From an uncultured Methanobrevibacter sp. (GTDB taxonomy: Archaea; Methanobacteriota; Methanobacteria; Methanobacteriales; Methanobacteriaceae): DNA of 58,495 nt. The notes under the pieces were generated by a model. That model was not told where the DNA came from. It did no database searches and saw only the letters and a program-made list of their open reading frames with translations. Numbering within the stretch: the stretch's first letter is position 1; every line of letters starts with the position of its first letter. Of the stretch, positions 8,528-17,344 are shown one piece after another. The position numbers were made by a program, and so were the translations under genes. The DNA lies in NCBI RefSeq assembly GCF_902774605.1, contig NZ_CACYJE010000008.1, positions 1 through 58,495 on the forward strand, written 5' to 3'.

Positions 8528-8794
8528 TTGATTATTATTGACGAAGAACTATGTAAAGGATGTCATCTTTGCTTATTCATGTGTTATAAAAACGTATATG
8601 CAATATCTCCTGATGTAAACAAGAAAGGAGTGCAATTACCATATGTCAACTTTGAAGACAGATGCACAAAATGCGGTACCTGTGAAATTGCATGCCCAGA
8701 CCAGGCAATCACAGTGGACCTGCCTGAAAACTGGTGGATGAGCGATGACAATGAGATGAATTTCAATCCTAATTTCACAAAGGGGAAAAAGTAG
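8528..8794 (+). CDS. korD: 2-oxoglutarate:ferredoxin oxidoreductase, delta subunit
   Basis: A small ferredoxin-like subunit of 88 residues with two CxxCxxCxxxC-type cluster motifs (CKGCHLCLFMC at 8-18 and CTKCGTCEIAC at about 47-57) that pass electrons between ferredoxin and the catalytic subunits. The start is TTG at 8528, preceded by GAGGAG. It is the first gene of korDABC-sucC; the AT-rich stretch CATAAATATAATA near 8471-8483 is the likely TATA region. Confidence 0.93.
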   Translation: MIIIDEELCKGCHLCLFMCYKNVYAISPDVNKKGVQLPYVNFEDRCTKCGTCEIACPDQAITVDLPENWWMSDDNEMNFNPNFTKGKK

Positions 8795-8803
8795 GTGTAT
8801 AAC

Positions 8804-9934
8804 ATGGCTGAAGAATTTTTTATTCAAGGAAACGAAGCATGCGCTAAAGGAGCAATAACTGCAGGATGCAGATTCTTTGCAGGCTATCCTATCACTCCAT
8901 CAACTGAAGTGGCGGAAACCTTGGCTCGTGACTTGCCAAAAGTCGGAGGGTCATTTATCCAGATGGAAGATGAAATCGCATCCGCAGGAGCAATCATTGG
9001 AGGATCATGGGGAGGAGCCAAATCAATGACTGCAACATCCGGACCGGGTATTTCACTGATGCAGGAAAACATAGGCTATGCATTCATGACAGAAACTCCA
9101 ATCGTTATAGTTGATGTTCAAAGAGGCTCACCATCCACAGCACAACCGACAATGGTCGCACAGGGGGACATGATGCAGGCACGCTGGGGATCACACGGTG
9201 ACTACGAGCCAATCGCATTGTCACCATCAAGCGTTCAGGAATTCTTTGATTTCACAATCAGGGCATTCAACCTCGCAGAGGAATACAGGTGCCCGGTATT
9301 CGTCATGGCCGATGAGGTCATAGGCCACATGAGGGAAAAGATAGTGGTGGATGACGATATTGAAATCGTTCCAAGAAAAAGACCTGAAAAAACAGATGAC
9401 TACCTGCCGTTTGAGAATGTTGAAAACGGAACAACCCCGATGCCGGCATTCGGCGACGGATTCAACATACACGTGACCGGACTCACTCACGATGAAAGGG
9501 GATACCCTGACACCAATAATCCTGAAACTCATGATAAGCTCATACAAAGAATCTGTGATAAAGTATTAAATAATAAGGATAAAATCTGCTCAGTGAGAAG
9601 TGAAGAATGTGAAGACGCAGACATTATCATAGTTTCATACGGTGCCCCTGTAAGGTCAGCCACAGAAGCTGTCAGAAAGGCAAGGGCGAACGGTCAAAAG
9701 GTTGGTTACGTTAAAATCGACACTCCATGGCCATTCCCAGATGAGCAATTGAAGGAAATAACCAAAAACGCAAGCGACATACTCGTGGTTGAAATGAACC
9801 TCGGTCAAATGTACTATGAGGTCGACCGTGTCCTTAGAAGGCAGGCCAACGTTCACTTGATGGGAGTTATTGGAGGATTGCTGCCGACTCCTGATGAGAT
9901 ATTGGATGCAATTGCAAGAATAGGAGGTAAATAG
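8804..9934 (+). CDS. korA: 2-oxoglutarate:ferredoxin oxidoreductase, alpha subunit
   Basis: The 376-residue catalytic subunit of the complex that reductively carboxylates succinyl-CoA to 2-oxoglutarate with reduced ferredoxin. It contains the KorA/PorA pyrimidine-binding fold (GNEACAKGAITAGCRFFAGYPITPS, TSGPGISLMQENIGYA) and the transketolase C-terminal-like domain at about residues 255-370. The ATG at 8804 is chosen over the GTG at 8795 because GGTG precedes it at normal spacing. It starts 9 bases after korD and ends one base before korB. Confidence 0.95.
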   Translation: MAEEFFIQGNEACAKGAITAGCRFFAGYPITPSTEVAETLARDLPKVGGSFIQMEDEIASAGAIIGGSWGGAKSMTATSGPGISLMQENIGYAFMTETPIVIVDVQRGSPSTAQPTMVAQGDMMQARWGSHGDYEPIALSPSSVQEFFDFTIRAFNLAEEYRCPVFVMADEVIGHMREKIVVDDDIEIVPRKRPEKTDDYLPFENVENGTTPMPAFGDGFNIHVTGLTHDERGYPDTNNPETHDKLIQRICDKVLNNKDKICSVRSEECEDADIIIVSYGAPVRSATEAVRKARANGQKVGYVKIDTPWPFPDEQLKEITKNASDILVVEMNLGQMYYEVDRVLRRQANVHLMGVIGGLLPTPDEILDAIARIGGK

Positions 9935-9935
9935 A

Positions 9936-10799
9936 ATGTCAGAACATAAACAAAACAGGTTTCTCCCATACTTGAGGGAAGACAGATTGCCTCATATCTT
10001 CTGTCCGGGATGTGGAAACGGAGCAATCATCAATGCATTTCTGGCCGCAATGGAAAAGGCTGAAATGGACTTTGACAATATTGCGATGGTTTCAGGAATC
10101 GGATGTTCTTCAAGGATTCCAGGATACCTGAAATGCGATTCCCTGCACACCACACACGGAAGGGCTTTGAGTTTCGCAACCGGATTGAAAACCGCCAACA
10201 AGGACTTGGACGTTGTGGTGTTCACAGGAGACGGTGATGCGGCATCCATCGGAGGTAACCATTTGATTCATGCGGCAAGAAGAAACATCAACCTTACTGT
10301 AATCTGTATCAACAACAACATTTACGGAATGACCGGCGGCCAGATCAGTCCGACATCCCCTAAGGGCAGTTTCGGAACAACCGCACCATACGGAAATCAG
10401 GACGCGCCGTTCAAGTTGGCCGAGCTCGTTGCAGCTGCAGGCGCAACATACTCCGCAAGATGGACTACAGTGCAGATTGAAAACCTGGTAACCTCCATAA
10501 AGGACGGATTAAAAAACCCTGGTTTCTCATTCATCGAAGTTGCAACCCAATGCCCAACATACTTCGGCCGTAAAAACAGGCTCAAAACCCCGACCGCAAT
10601 GGCTGCAGTCATGAAGGCGAATACAGTGTTCAAATCCGCAGCAGACAATATGCGCGCAAGGGACTTGGAAGGCAAGATTGTAGTGGGCGAGTTTGCAAAC
10701 TACACTAAGGACGAATTTACTGACAATATAGACAAGATCAGTGTGGAAAAATCAGGTAAGAAAACTCTTATCAATTCTGCATATGAAACAGAATTTTAG
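9936..10799 (+). CDS. korB: 2-oxoglutarate:ferredoxin oxidoreductase, beta subunit (TPP-binding)
   Basis: This 287-residue subunit binds thiamine diphosphate. CPGCGNGAIINAF (about residues 23-35) and the magnesium/TPP motif GDGDAASIGGNH, with NNNIYGMTGGQ further on, are complete. The ribosome binding site GGAGG precedes the ATG by 8 bases inside the korA end. The neighbouring thiM/thiE genes make the cofactor's precursor, though they are a separate unit. Confidence 0.95.
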   Translation: MSEHKQNRFLPYLREDRLPHIFCPGCGNGAIINAFLAAMEKAEMDFDNIAMVSGIGCSSRIPGYLKCDSLHTTHGRALSFATGLKTANKDLDVVVFTGDGDAASIGGNHLIHAARRNINLTVICINNNIYGMTGGQISPTSPKGSFGTTAPYGNQDAPFKLAELVAAAGATYSARWTTVQIENLVTSIKDGLKNPGFSFIEVATQCPTYFGRKNRLKTPTAMAAVMKANTVFKSAADNMRARDLEGKIVVGEFANYTKDEFTDNIDKISVEKSGKKTLINSAYETEF

Positions 10800-10808
10800 G
10801 TGGATAAT

Positions 10809-11357
10809 ATGAGAACTGAAATTAGAATATGTGGGTTCGGCGGTCAAGGTGTGATTCTTGCAGGAATCATCTTAGGCAAGTCTGCAAGTCTTTTCGACAA
10901 TAAGGAAGCTGTCCAGACCCAATCCTATGGTCCTGAAGCTCGTGGAGGAGCTTCCAAATGTGAAGTTGTTATAAGCGACACTGAAGTCGATTATCCTAAG
11001 GTTCAAAATCCTGATATTTTAGTGGCAATGTCAAATGAAGCATTAATCAAATACATAGTGGATTTGAAGGATAATGGTACTTTAATCGTTGATCCTGACA
11101 CAACCGATGTTGAAGATGTTCGCGAGTTCATCGACGAGCATAACATTAAAGTTTACAAGGCTGCTGCAACCAAAACAGCCACCGATGAGATTGGACTTAA
11201 GATAGTGGCCAATATTGTCATGGTTGGAGCAATTACAAAAATAACCGGAGTCATATCCAAGGAAGCTGCAATGAAAGCTATTGAAGCAAGTGTTCCGGCA
11301 GGAACCGAAAAGAAAAACATTAGCGCTTTTGAAGCGGGATATGCTTTGGTTGAATAG
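10809..11357 (+). CDS. korC: 2-oxoglutarate:ferredoxin oxidoreductase, gamma subunit
   Basis: The 182-residue gamma subunit with the family start MRTEIRICGFGGQGVILAG and QTQSYGPEARGGASKCEV. It completes the KorDABC complex. The ATG at 10809 is preferred over the GTG at 10800, with AGGTGG overlapping the korB stop as ribosome binding site. The operon continues into sucC after 12 bases. Confidence 0.94.
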   Translation: MRTEIRICGFGGQGVILAGIILGKSASLFDNKEAVQTQSYGPEARGGASKCEVVISDTEVDYPKVQNPDILVAMSNEALIKYIVDLKDNGTLIVDPDTTDVEDVREFIDEHNIKVYKAAATKTATDEIGLKIVANIVMVGAITKITGVISKEAAMKAIEASVPAGTEKKNISAFEAGYALVE

Positions 11358-11369
11358 AAGGGTGTTATA

Positions 11370-12488
11370 ATGAGATTTTTCGAAAATGTAGCAAAACAAA
11401 TTTTTAATGATGAGGGAATTCCAATTCTCGAAGGTCACGTTGCATACTCTCCGGAAGAGGCAATGACAATCTCTTCAGAAATGGATGTTCCAGTAGTTAT
11501 CAAGGCACAAGTGCTGACCGGTGGAAGAGGTAAGGCTGGTGGTGTTAAATTCGCCAACAACCCTGGTGAAGCCTTAAAAGTATCTGAAGAAATTCTTGGA
11601 ATGGAGATTAAGGGTGAAAAGGTAAAGCATCTTTTAATCGAGAAGAAAGCTGAAATCCTAAACGAGTTTTTCGTAACCGTATCCGTTGACAGGGGAGCTA
11701 GAAGGCCTGTTATCCTTGCAAGTAAGGAAGGAGGTATAGAAATCGAAAACCTCGCAAAGACCAATCCTGAAAAAATCATCAAGTACTATCCAAACCCATT
11801 GATTGAATTCCTGCCATATGAGGCACGTGAAATCGCACGCAAGATGGGCGTTCCATCCGAATTGATCTCACCTATGGGTGACATAATCTGGAAACTGTAC
11901 AAGGTGTTCACCAAGTATGACGCAGACACCGCTGAAATCAACCCATTGGTATTGACCCCTAACGGTCTGATTGCGGCTGACGCAAAGATGGTCGTTGAAA
12001 ATGATTCACTATACAGGCATCAGGAGCTTGTTGAAAGAATGCACTATAAGAAAAAGGCCGTTGACTTCGTTCAGTTGGATGGTGACATTGCCGTTATCGG
12101 TAACGGTGCAGGATTGACCCTGACCGCTATGGACATGATTAAGTTGAACGGCGGCGAGCCGGCAACTTTCCTGGATATCGGTGGTGGAGCATCAGAGCAA
12201 ATCATCAATCAGGCCTTGAACATTGTTTTAAACTATGATCCTGTTAAAGTGGTGTTCCTGAACGTTTTGGGAGGTATCACTAAGGCTGATGATGTTGCCC
12301 GTGGAGTAATCAAGGCATTGCAGCAGGCTGAACGCAAGGTCCATATTGTCATCAGATTGACCGGTACCAATGAGGAGGAAGGCCAAAGGCTTCTTGAGGA
12401 AGCGGGCATTCCGTTCGAGACCTCCATGGAAAAGGCCGCTAAAAAGGCTGTCGAACTTTGTGAAGAATTAAAAGCCGAAGGCAAATAA
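11370..12488 (+). CDS. sucC: Succinyl-CoA synthetase, beta subunit (ADP-forming type)
   Basis: The ATP-grasp subunit, 372 residues, which with SucD makes succinyl-CoA, the substrate of the Kor complex encoded just upstream. ATP-grasp features VVIKAQVLTGGRGKAGGV and AEINPLVLTPNG and the CoA-ligase part GGGASEQIINQAL and NVLGGITKADDVARG are visible. The alpha subunit gene is not in this window. Last gene of the korDABC-sucC operon. Confidence 0.94.
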   Translation: MRFFENVAKQIFNDEGIPILEGHVAYSPEEAMTISSEMDVPVVIKAQVLTGGRGKAGGVKFANNPGEALKVSEEILGMEIKGEKVKHLLIEKKAEILNEFFVTVSVDRGARRPVILASKEGGIEIENLAKTNPEKIIKYYPNPLIEFLPYEAREIARKMGVPSELISPMGDIIWKLYKVFTKYDADTAEINPLVLTPNGLIAADAKMVVENDSLYRHQELVERMHYKKKAVDFVQLDGDIAVIGNGAGLTLTAMDMIKLNGGEPATFLDIGGGASEQIINQALNIVLNYDPVKVVFLNVLGGITKADDVARGVIKALQQAERKVHIVIRLTGTNEEEGQRLLEEAGIPFETSMEKAAKKAVELCEELKAEGK

Positions 12489-12518
12489 ACCTATTTGCTA
12501 ATTTAGATGAATCTCTTG

Positions 12519-12600
12519 AAGGAATCAATAAATCTAATCTTTAACGGGATTAGATTATCCTACATTCCTTTTGAGGGTTAACTATTTTTTAAAAAAAGTA
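12519..12600. terminator. Structured convergent terminator region between sucC and taw1
   Basis: AATCTAATC (12531-12539) and GATTAGATT (12548-12556) form a perfect 9-bp hairpin, enclosed by AAGGAAT (12519-12525) and ATTCCTT (12564-12570). A TTTTTT-AAAAAAA junction (12585-12597) can supply a T-run to transcripts from either side, fitting a bidirectional terminator. Confidence 0.55.
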
Positions 12601-13518
12601 TTATTCGAGCAGGACAACTCGACTTATTTCGGATTCGTTTACTATTTCTTTTCCGCATGCATCCCCGATTTGCTGTGCGAAATCCTTGACCTCATTGAAT
12701 GTTGGCATGTTGTCAAGTGTCAGGCGTTCGCGTGATGAGCCTACGCACATGTATGCCTTGACCTCGACATAGTCAGGGTCCGCCTTTTTGATTAGCTTGG
12801 CGTATCCCTCAGGGTTTTCCATGTTTTTCCCCTTGACGCATGTGTTTCGTATGCATGTGCGTGAGTTGAAACTGGATAATGTTTCAAGTGATTCGTTTAA
12901 ATTGCTCCAAGCATCATTTATTCTTGGTCTGCAGACGGCATCGAATATTTTCTTTGAAGGTGCATCCAAGGAGAGGTACAGTTGGTAGGGATCGTTTTCC
13001 AGATTTCTCAACCTGTCGACGCACTGGCCGTTGCTCACGACAAATGTGGTGAAGTCACGACGGTTGAACTCGCCGATGAGCTCATCGATTTTCGGGTATA
13101 GCGTAGGCTCCCCGGCAAGGGATATTGCCGCATTGGTCGGCCGGCTCATCTCCTCAAGTTTTTTCCTGTTTGCCTTGTCATTTCCATAATAACCGCATAA
13201 TAGGTTGTTCTGCGCCTTTATCGCTTCGTCGACAATGGTTTTTGGGTCATCATATTCCTCATCCTCCCAGCTGGTTTGGGTGTATGTCAGGTCCCTCCAG
13301 CAGAACTCGCATTCCTGCTGGCAGTTCGGCACCGCTGGAGACATCTGCAGGCACCTGTGTGACTGGATGCCGTAGAATTTTTCCTTATAGCAGACTCCCT
13401 TGTCCACGATGCTATGACGGGTCCAGTGGCAGGTTTTCACTGCTGCATGGCCGTGTGTTCCGACGAATCTGTATCCACTTTTCTCTAGTTTTTCTATTTG
13501 GTTTTTATTGAATGACAT
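12601..13518 (-). CDS. taw1: 4-demethylwyosine synthase Taw1 (TYW1-like radical SAM)
   Basis: A radical SAM enzyme that condenses N1-methylguanosine-37 of tRNA-Phe with pyruvate to give 4-demethylwyosine. The protein is 305 residues. The cluster cysteines lie in CQQECEFCWRDL (about residues 66-77), and CHWTRHSIVDKGVCYKEKFYGI upstream is typical of the archaeal short form, which lacks the flavodoxin domain of eukaryotic TYW1. A minus-strand TATA-like element around 13545-13552 lies about 30 bases before the ATG, implying a very short leader. Confidence 0.93.
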   Translation of the reverse strand: MSFNKNQIEKLEKSGYRFVGTHGHAAVKTCHWTRHSIVDKGVCYKEKFYGIQSHRCLQMSPAVPNCQQECEFCWRDLTYTQTSWEDEEYDDPKTIVDEAIKAQNNLLCGYYGNDKANRKKLEEMSRPTNAAISLAGEPTLYPKIDELIGEFNRRDFTTFVVSNGQCVDRLRNLENDPYQLYLSLDAPSKKIFDAVCRPRINDAWSNLNESLETLSSFNSRTCIRNTCVKGKNMENPEGYAKLIKKADPDYVEVKAYMCVGSSRERLTLDNMPTFNEVKDFAQQIGDACGKEIVNESEISRVVLLE

Positions 13519-13566
13519 GAAATCAAAGTTATTTTTAGTTTTTGTACTATATAATTTTTACACACC

Positions 13567-13584
13567 AAAAGCAATATTGCTTTT
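13567..13584. repeat. 18-bp perfect palindrome AAAAGCAATATTGCTTTT
   Basis: A perfect dyad in the 132-base divergent gap between taw1 and the restriction-modification operon. Its left 14 bases recur at 4460-4473. It could be an operator for either gene; there is no separate controller gene in the restriction-modification pair. Confidence 0.5.
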
Positions 13585-13650
13585 TGTTGAACAAATTGTT
13601 ATAATAAATTCTAAAATATATTTATATGTTTAATAATAATAGTATTTAGT

Positions 13651-14517
13651 ATGAGATTATGGAGCAAAAAACAGGAAAAATTATTCTTTGACAAATCAAG
13701 AAATTTCGCAACACACCAGCAGCTCTTCTACCGCACCGATGACGGAAGGTATGTCGCCTACTGGCCGAAAGGATACGACGGGGCCAAAACCACGCTGCAG
13801 GCAAGAAACTCACTCATAGGAAACTACACGGAAAAATGGGTCAACGACCTTCTCAAGCACATTCTCGAGGATACGGGACTTCATGTAATACAGCAGGCGC
13901 AAATCCCGGCAATCGGAATAACCCACAAGTCTCCGGCCGACATAGCCATCGCCACCAGGGGAAAGAAGGTCCTCATGCCCGAAGAGGTGAAGCTCATATT
14001 TGAGGTTAAAATGTCTCTTGTATGGAACTGGCAATACGATGAGTCAACAGGACACATCCGGGAAATCGGAGACTACCGTACACACCAGGGAAGGCCAAGC
14101 TTCACACGCTCCGATTCTGTCCTAAAGGCAATAGGAAAATGCATAGACATCAGGGTGTCAAGCTTCAAGTCCTCAAGAATACCATTGATAATCCTTGGAA
14201 ACGCGCCATTGTCCAACGGATTCTGCAAAAAGGCCGATTACCTAAAGCAAGCCGGAATAATCCAGGGCTTCTGGTCACTGAACCCCTTCCCATTGAATCA
14301 CGGCAACACCCGAAAGAGAAGCCACCAGGACGGCTTCATCAGATTCGACAATATAAGGGAATTAAATATTACTTTGAACCAATTATTTAAACAGGAACTG
14401 AATTTTTTCTCAAGCATGGAAACACCAGAAACACTAGGACAAATGATAGAAATCGCCAACAGGGAAAACACATATGAGGAAAAAGGATTGAAATTCATAA
14501 AACTCATAAAGAGGTAA
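13651..14517 (+). CDS. Putative type II restriction endonuclease (PD-(D/E)XK type)
   Basis: A 288-residue protein with no family I can name, but with a PD-(D/E)XK-like nuclease signature: PAD (95-97, D97) followed by FEVK (117-120, E118 and K120), with a possible acidic helix residue in EKWVNDLLKHIL (61-72). It sits immediately upstream of an N4/N6-type DNA methyltransferase gene, touching it, which is the classic layout of a type II restriction-modification pair. The recognition site cannot be read from sequence. ATATATTTATATG at about 13615-13628 is the probable TATA box. Confidence 0.7.
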   Translation: MRLWSKKQEKLFFDKSRNFATHQQLFYRTDDGRYVAYWPKGYDGAKTTLQARNSLIGNYTEKWVNDLLKHILEDTGLHVIQQAQIPAIGITHKSPADIAIATRGKKVLMPEEVKLIFEVKMSLVWNWQYDESTGHIREIGDYRTHQGRPSFTRSDSVLKAIGKCIDIRVSSFKSSRIPLIILGNAPLSNGFCKKADYLKQAGIIQGFWSLNPFPLNHGNTRKRSHQDGFIRFDNIRELNITLNQLFKQELNFFSSMETPETLGQMIEIANRENTYEEKGLKFIKLIKR

Positions 14518-14522
14518 TGCAA

Positions 14523-15401
14523 TTGGCAAGAAAAACCCAGACAACAAACTTTGGCTCAATAGTGAGGGAATCCCACAGTTCAAAAAAATTCTACAGCTCA
14601 AAACTGTTCAGGGACTTTCAGATACCCGAAAACATCCAGTATAGGCACACAGACATTGACGAGAAAGACCTCAATAGGCTATACTGCAAGTCCAGCGAAT
14701 CCATGGACGAGATTCCGGACAACAGCGTTCACCTGATGATAACCTCCCCGCCCTACAATGTGGGAAAGGAATACGACAGCGACCTGACGCTGGACGAATA
14801 CCTTGACCTCCTGACAAGGGTGTTCGGCCAAACCTACCGCAAGCTCGTCACAGGAGGCAGGGCATGCATAAACATCGCAAACATCGGCAGAAAACCCTAC
14901 ATTCCACTGCATGCAATGGTAATTGAGATAATGCTTGACTTGGGATACCTGATGAGGGGGGAGGTAATATGGGACAAGTCGGCAAGCGCCGGAGGCTCAT
15001 GCGCATGGGGAAGCTGGATGTCCGCCTCAAACCCTGTGCTGAGGGACTTCCACGAGTACATACTGATATTTTCAAAGGAATCATACTCCAAGGACAAGAA
15101 ACAGGAAAAGCGCGACACAATCGAGCATGACGAGTTCATACAATGGACAAAAAGCATATGGACATTCCCAGCTGTCAACGCCAAAAAGATTGGCCACCCG
15201 GCACCCTTTCCAGTGGAGCTGCCTCACAGGCTCATCAAGCTCTACAGCTATGAGGGGGATGTTGTTTTGGACCCTTTTGTTGGCAGCGGAACCACATGCC
15301 TGGCGGCAATCCAGAACAACCGAAAATACATAGGATATGACATAAAAAAGGAATACATTGAACTTGCCGAAAAAAGGATTTCCAATCAAAAATTTATTTA
15401 A
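14523..15401 (+). CDS. Beta-class DNA methyltransferase (probably N4-cytosine)
   Basis: The modification half of the restriction-modification pair. Motif IV TSPPYN (around residues 75-79) precedes the target recognition region, and the SAM-binding motif I DPFVGSGTT comes near residue 250, an order that defines the beta class; SPPY is most common in N4-cytosine enzymes. About 292 residues. I prefer the TTG at 14523, 7 bases after GAGGT, over the ATG at 14517 that overlaps the endonuclease stop and leaves almost no spacing. It would protect the cognate site from the upstream nuclease. Specificity is not determined. Confidence 0.88.
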   Translation: MARKTQTTNFGSIVRESHSSKKFYSSKLFRDFQIPENIQYRHTDIDEKDLNRLYCKSSESMDEIPDNSVHLMITSPPYNVGKEYDSDLTLDEYLDLLTRVFGQTYRKLVTGGRACINIANIGRKPYIPLHAMVIEIMLDLGYLMRGEVIWDKSASAGGSCAWGSWMSASNPVLRDFHEYILIFSKESYSKDKKQEKRDTIEHDEFIQWTKSIWTFPAVNAKKIGHPAPFPVELPHRLIKLYSYEGDVVLDPFVGSGTTCLAAIQNNRKYIGYDIKKEYIELAEKRISNQKFI

Positions 15402-15448
15402 TAGTGTTAAATAAATATTAATATTAAAAGGTTATTGTGGGATTAATT

Positions 15449-16117
15449 ATGGACAGTCCAATAGTAATATTAAATTATAAAACTTATTTAGAATCAAGTG
15501 GTGCAAACGCTTTGAAGCTTGCACATGACTTAGAAAGCGCCGCCAGCGAATCTGGAATCACAATGGTTGCAGCTCCACAGGCAGCGGACATTTACAGGAT
15601 AAGCCAAGAGGCTTCCCTGCCTATTTTTGCACAGCACATCGACCCAATCACTCCGGGAGGCCACACAGGCTCAAACCTGATTGACACCCTGATCGAGGCG
15701 GGAGTGAGCGGATCACTCATCAACCACTCAGAGCAAAGGATGAAGCTCGCAGATATCGATGAGGTCGTGAAGATGTGCAAGGCCAATGACATTGAATCAT
15801 GCGTATGCACCAACAACATAGAAACTTCAAAGGCAGTGGCTACACTTGCCCCAACCGCAGTGGCAGTCGAACCGCCTGAACTCATAGGAACAGGAATACC
15901 AGTATCACAGGCACAACCTGAAGTCGTAGAGGACACAGTCAGTGAAGTTAAGGCAATAAACAGTGACATCAAGGTTTTATGCGGTGCAGGAATAACCACA
16001 GGCGACGACATGAAGGCAGCTATGGACCTCGGGGCAGATGGAGTGTTGCTCGCATCAGGCATAATCAAGGCCGAAAGTCCAAAAGATGCCTTGCTTGATT
16101 TAGTAAGTAAATTATAG
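15449..16117 (+). CDS. tpiA: Triosephosphate isomerase (archaeal short form)
   Basis: Interconverts dihydroxyacetone phosphate and glyceraldehyde 3-phosphate in gluconeogenesis. NYKTY carries the N and K substrate residues, NHSEQR the catalytic histidine and AVEPPELIG the catalytic glutamate. At 222-226 residues it is the archaeal type, about 25 shorter than bacterial forms. The ATG at 15449 gives the usual archaeal N-terminus; a GTG at 15437 is possible. It is followed after 9 bases by pgk, an operon of adjacent steps. Confidence 0.95.
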   Translation: MDSPIVILNYKTYLESSGANALKLAHDLESAASESGITMVAAPQAADIYRISQEASLPIFAQHIDPITPGGHTGSNLIDTLIEAGVSGSLINHSEQRMKLADIDEVVKMCKANDIESCVCTNNIETSKAVATLAPTAVAVEPPELIGTGIPVSQAQPEVVEDTVSEVKAINSDIKVLCGAGITTGDDMKAAMDLGADGVLLASGIIKAESPKDALLDLVSKL

Positions 16118-16126
16118 AGTGAGAAA

Positions 16127-17344
16127 ATGGCTAAGGAATTTAACACTATTGATGATTTTGACATTGAAGATAAGACAGTTCTTGTAAGAATCGACGTTAA
16201 CTCACCAGTTGACCCCGGGTCTGGAATAATCCTGGACGATACAAGGCTGAAGCTGCATGCCCAAACAATAAAGGAATTGTCAAACAAGGGCGCCAAGGTA
16301 GTGCTTCTGGCACACCAATCCCGTCCCGGCAAAAAGGATTTCACAACATTGGAACAGCACGCCGAAGCATTGTCCGATATTCTCAACCTAAGGGTGAAAT
16401 ACATTGACTCATTATTCTCAGCTTCCGCAAAAGAAGCTATCAAATCATTAAAGCCTCATGAGATACTCCTTCTTGAAAACGTAAGGTTCTTCTCAGAGGA
16501 GACACTATCAAGAACTCCATTGGAGCAATCAAAGACAATCCTTGTAAGGGAATTGTCCCCATTAATCGATTACTATATAAACGATGCTTTCGCAGCGGCC
16601 CACCGTTCACAGGCGTCACTGGTCGGATTCACCGTCAACACTCCTTCCGCAGCGGGAAGGGTGATGGAAAAGGAACTGACCGTTATCCAGAATGCGCTTG
16701 ACAATGTGGAACACCCATGCGTATTCCTCCTAGGTGGAATGAAGCCTGACGATTCAATCGATGTTATGGAAAACGTTTTAAGCAACGGCACAGCTGATTC
16801 AATCTTGACAACAGGTATTGTAGGAAACATTGTGCTGTGGGCATCCGGCGCAGACATCGGAGAAGTCAACAGGAACTTCATAGCAAGCAGGGGCTACGAG
16901 TCCATGGTGGATAAGGCAAAAGACCTGATTGAAAGGTTTGGGGATAAGGTGAAATACCCGATTGACGTTGCTTGTGAAATCGACGGTGAACGTGTGGACA
17001 TTGATTACACTGAAATTCCGAATGAGGCAATCTTTGACATTGGAGTTAAAACAATCAACTACTATGCTAAAGAAATCAGGGATGCAAAGGCAATATTTGC
17101 AAACGGCCCTGCAGGAGTGTTCGAAGACCCTAAATTCGCAATGGGCACAGAGGATTTGATCAATGCTATAGCCAAGTCCGAAGGATTTTCACTCATAGGC
17201 GGAGGCCACATTGCAGCGGCTACTGCAGGTCTTGGTCTTGAAGATCAAATGAGCCATTTAAGCAGTGGCGGAGGCGCATGTATCAGCATGCTTGCAAGCA
17301 AAGACTTGGCTGCTGTTGAGGCTTTAAAAAATAGTAAAAATTAG
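16127..17344 (+). CDS. pgk: Phosphoglycerate kinase
   Basis: A 405-residue glycolytic/gluconeogenic kinase. It has the N-terminal substrate loop VLVRIDVNSPVD, the archaeal-type HQSRPGKKDF and the C-terminal nucleotide site GGGHIAAATAGLG. It follows tpiA by 9 bases with GAG-type spacing and overlaps thiE by 4 bases tail-to-tail. Length and order match the archaeal family. Confidence 0.96.
   Translation: MAKEFNTIDDFDIEDKTVLVRIDVNSPVDPGSGIILDDTRLKLHAQTIKELSNKGAKVVLLAHQSRPGKKDFTTLEQHAEALSDILNLRVKYIDSLFSASAKEAIKSLKPHEILLLENVRFFSEETLSRTPLEQSKTILVRELSPLIDYYINDAFAAAHRSQASLVGFTVNTPSAAGRVMEKELTVIQNALDNVEHPCVFLLGGMKPDDSIDVMENVLSNGTADSILTTGIVGNIVLWASGADIGEVNRNFIASRGYESMVDKAKDLIERFGDKVKYPIDVACEIDGERVDIDYTEIPNEAIFDIGVKTINYYAKEIRDAKAIFANGPAGVFEDPKFAMGTEDLINAIAKSEGFSLIGGGHIAAATAGLGLEDQMSHLSSGGGACISMLASKDLAAVEALKNSKN

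Noticed and set aside
15592-16443. 283-codon minus-strand frame across tpiA and pgk
   Set aside because: It is antisense to two clear enzymes, crosses their junction and has no recognisable protein features.
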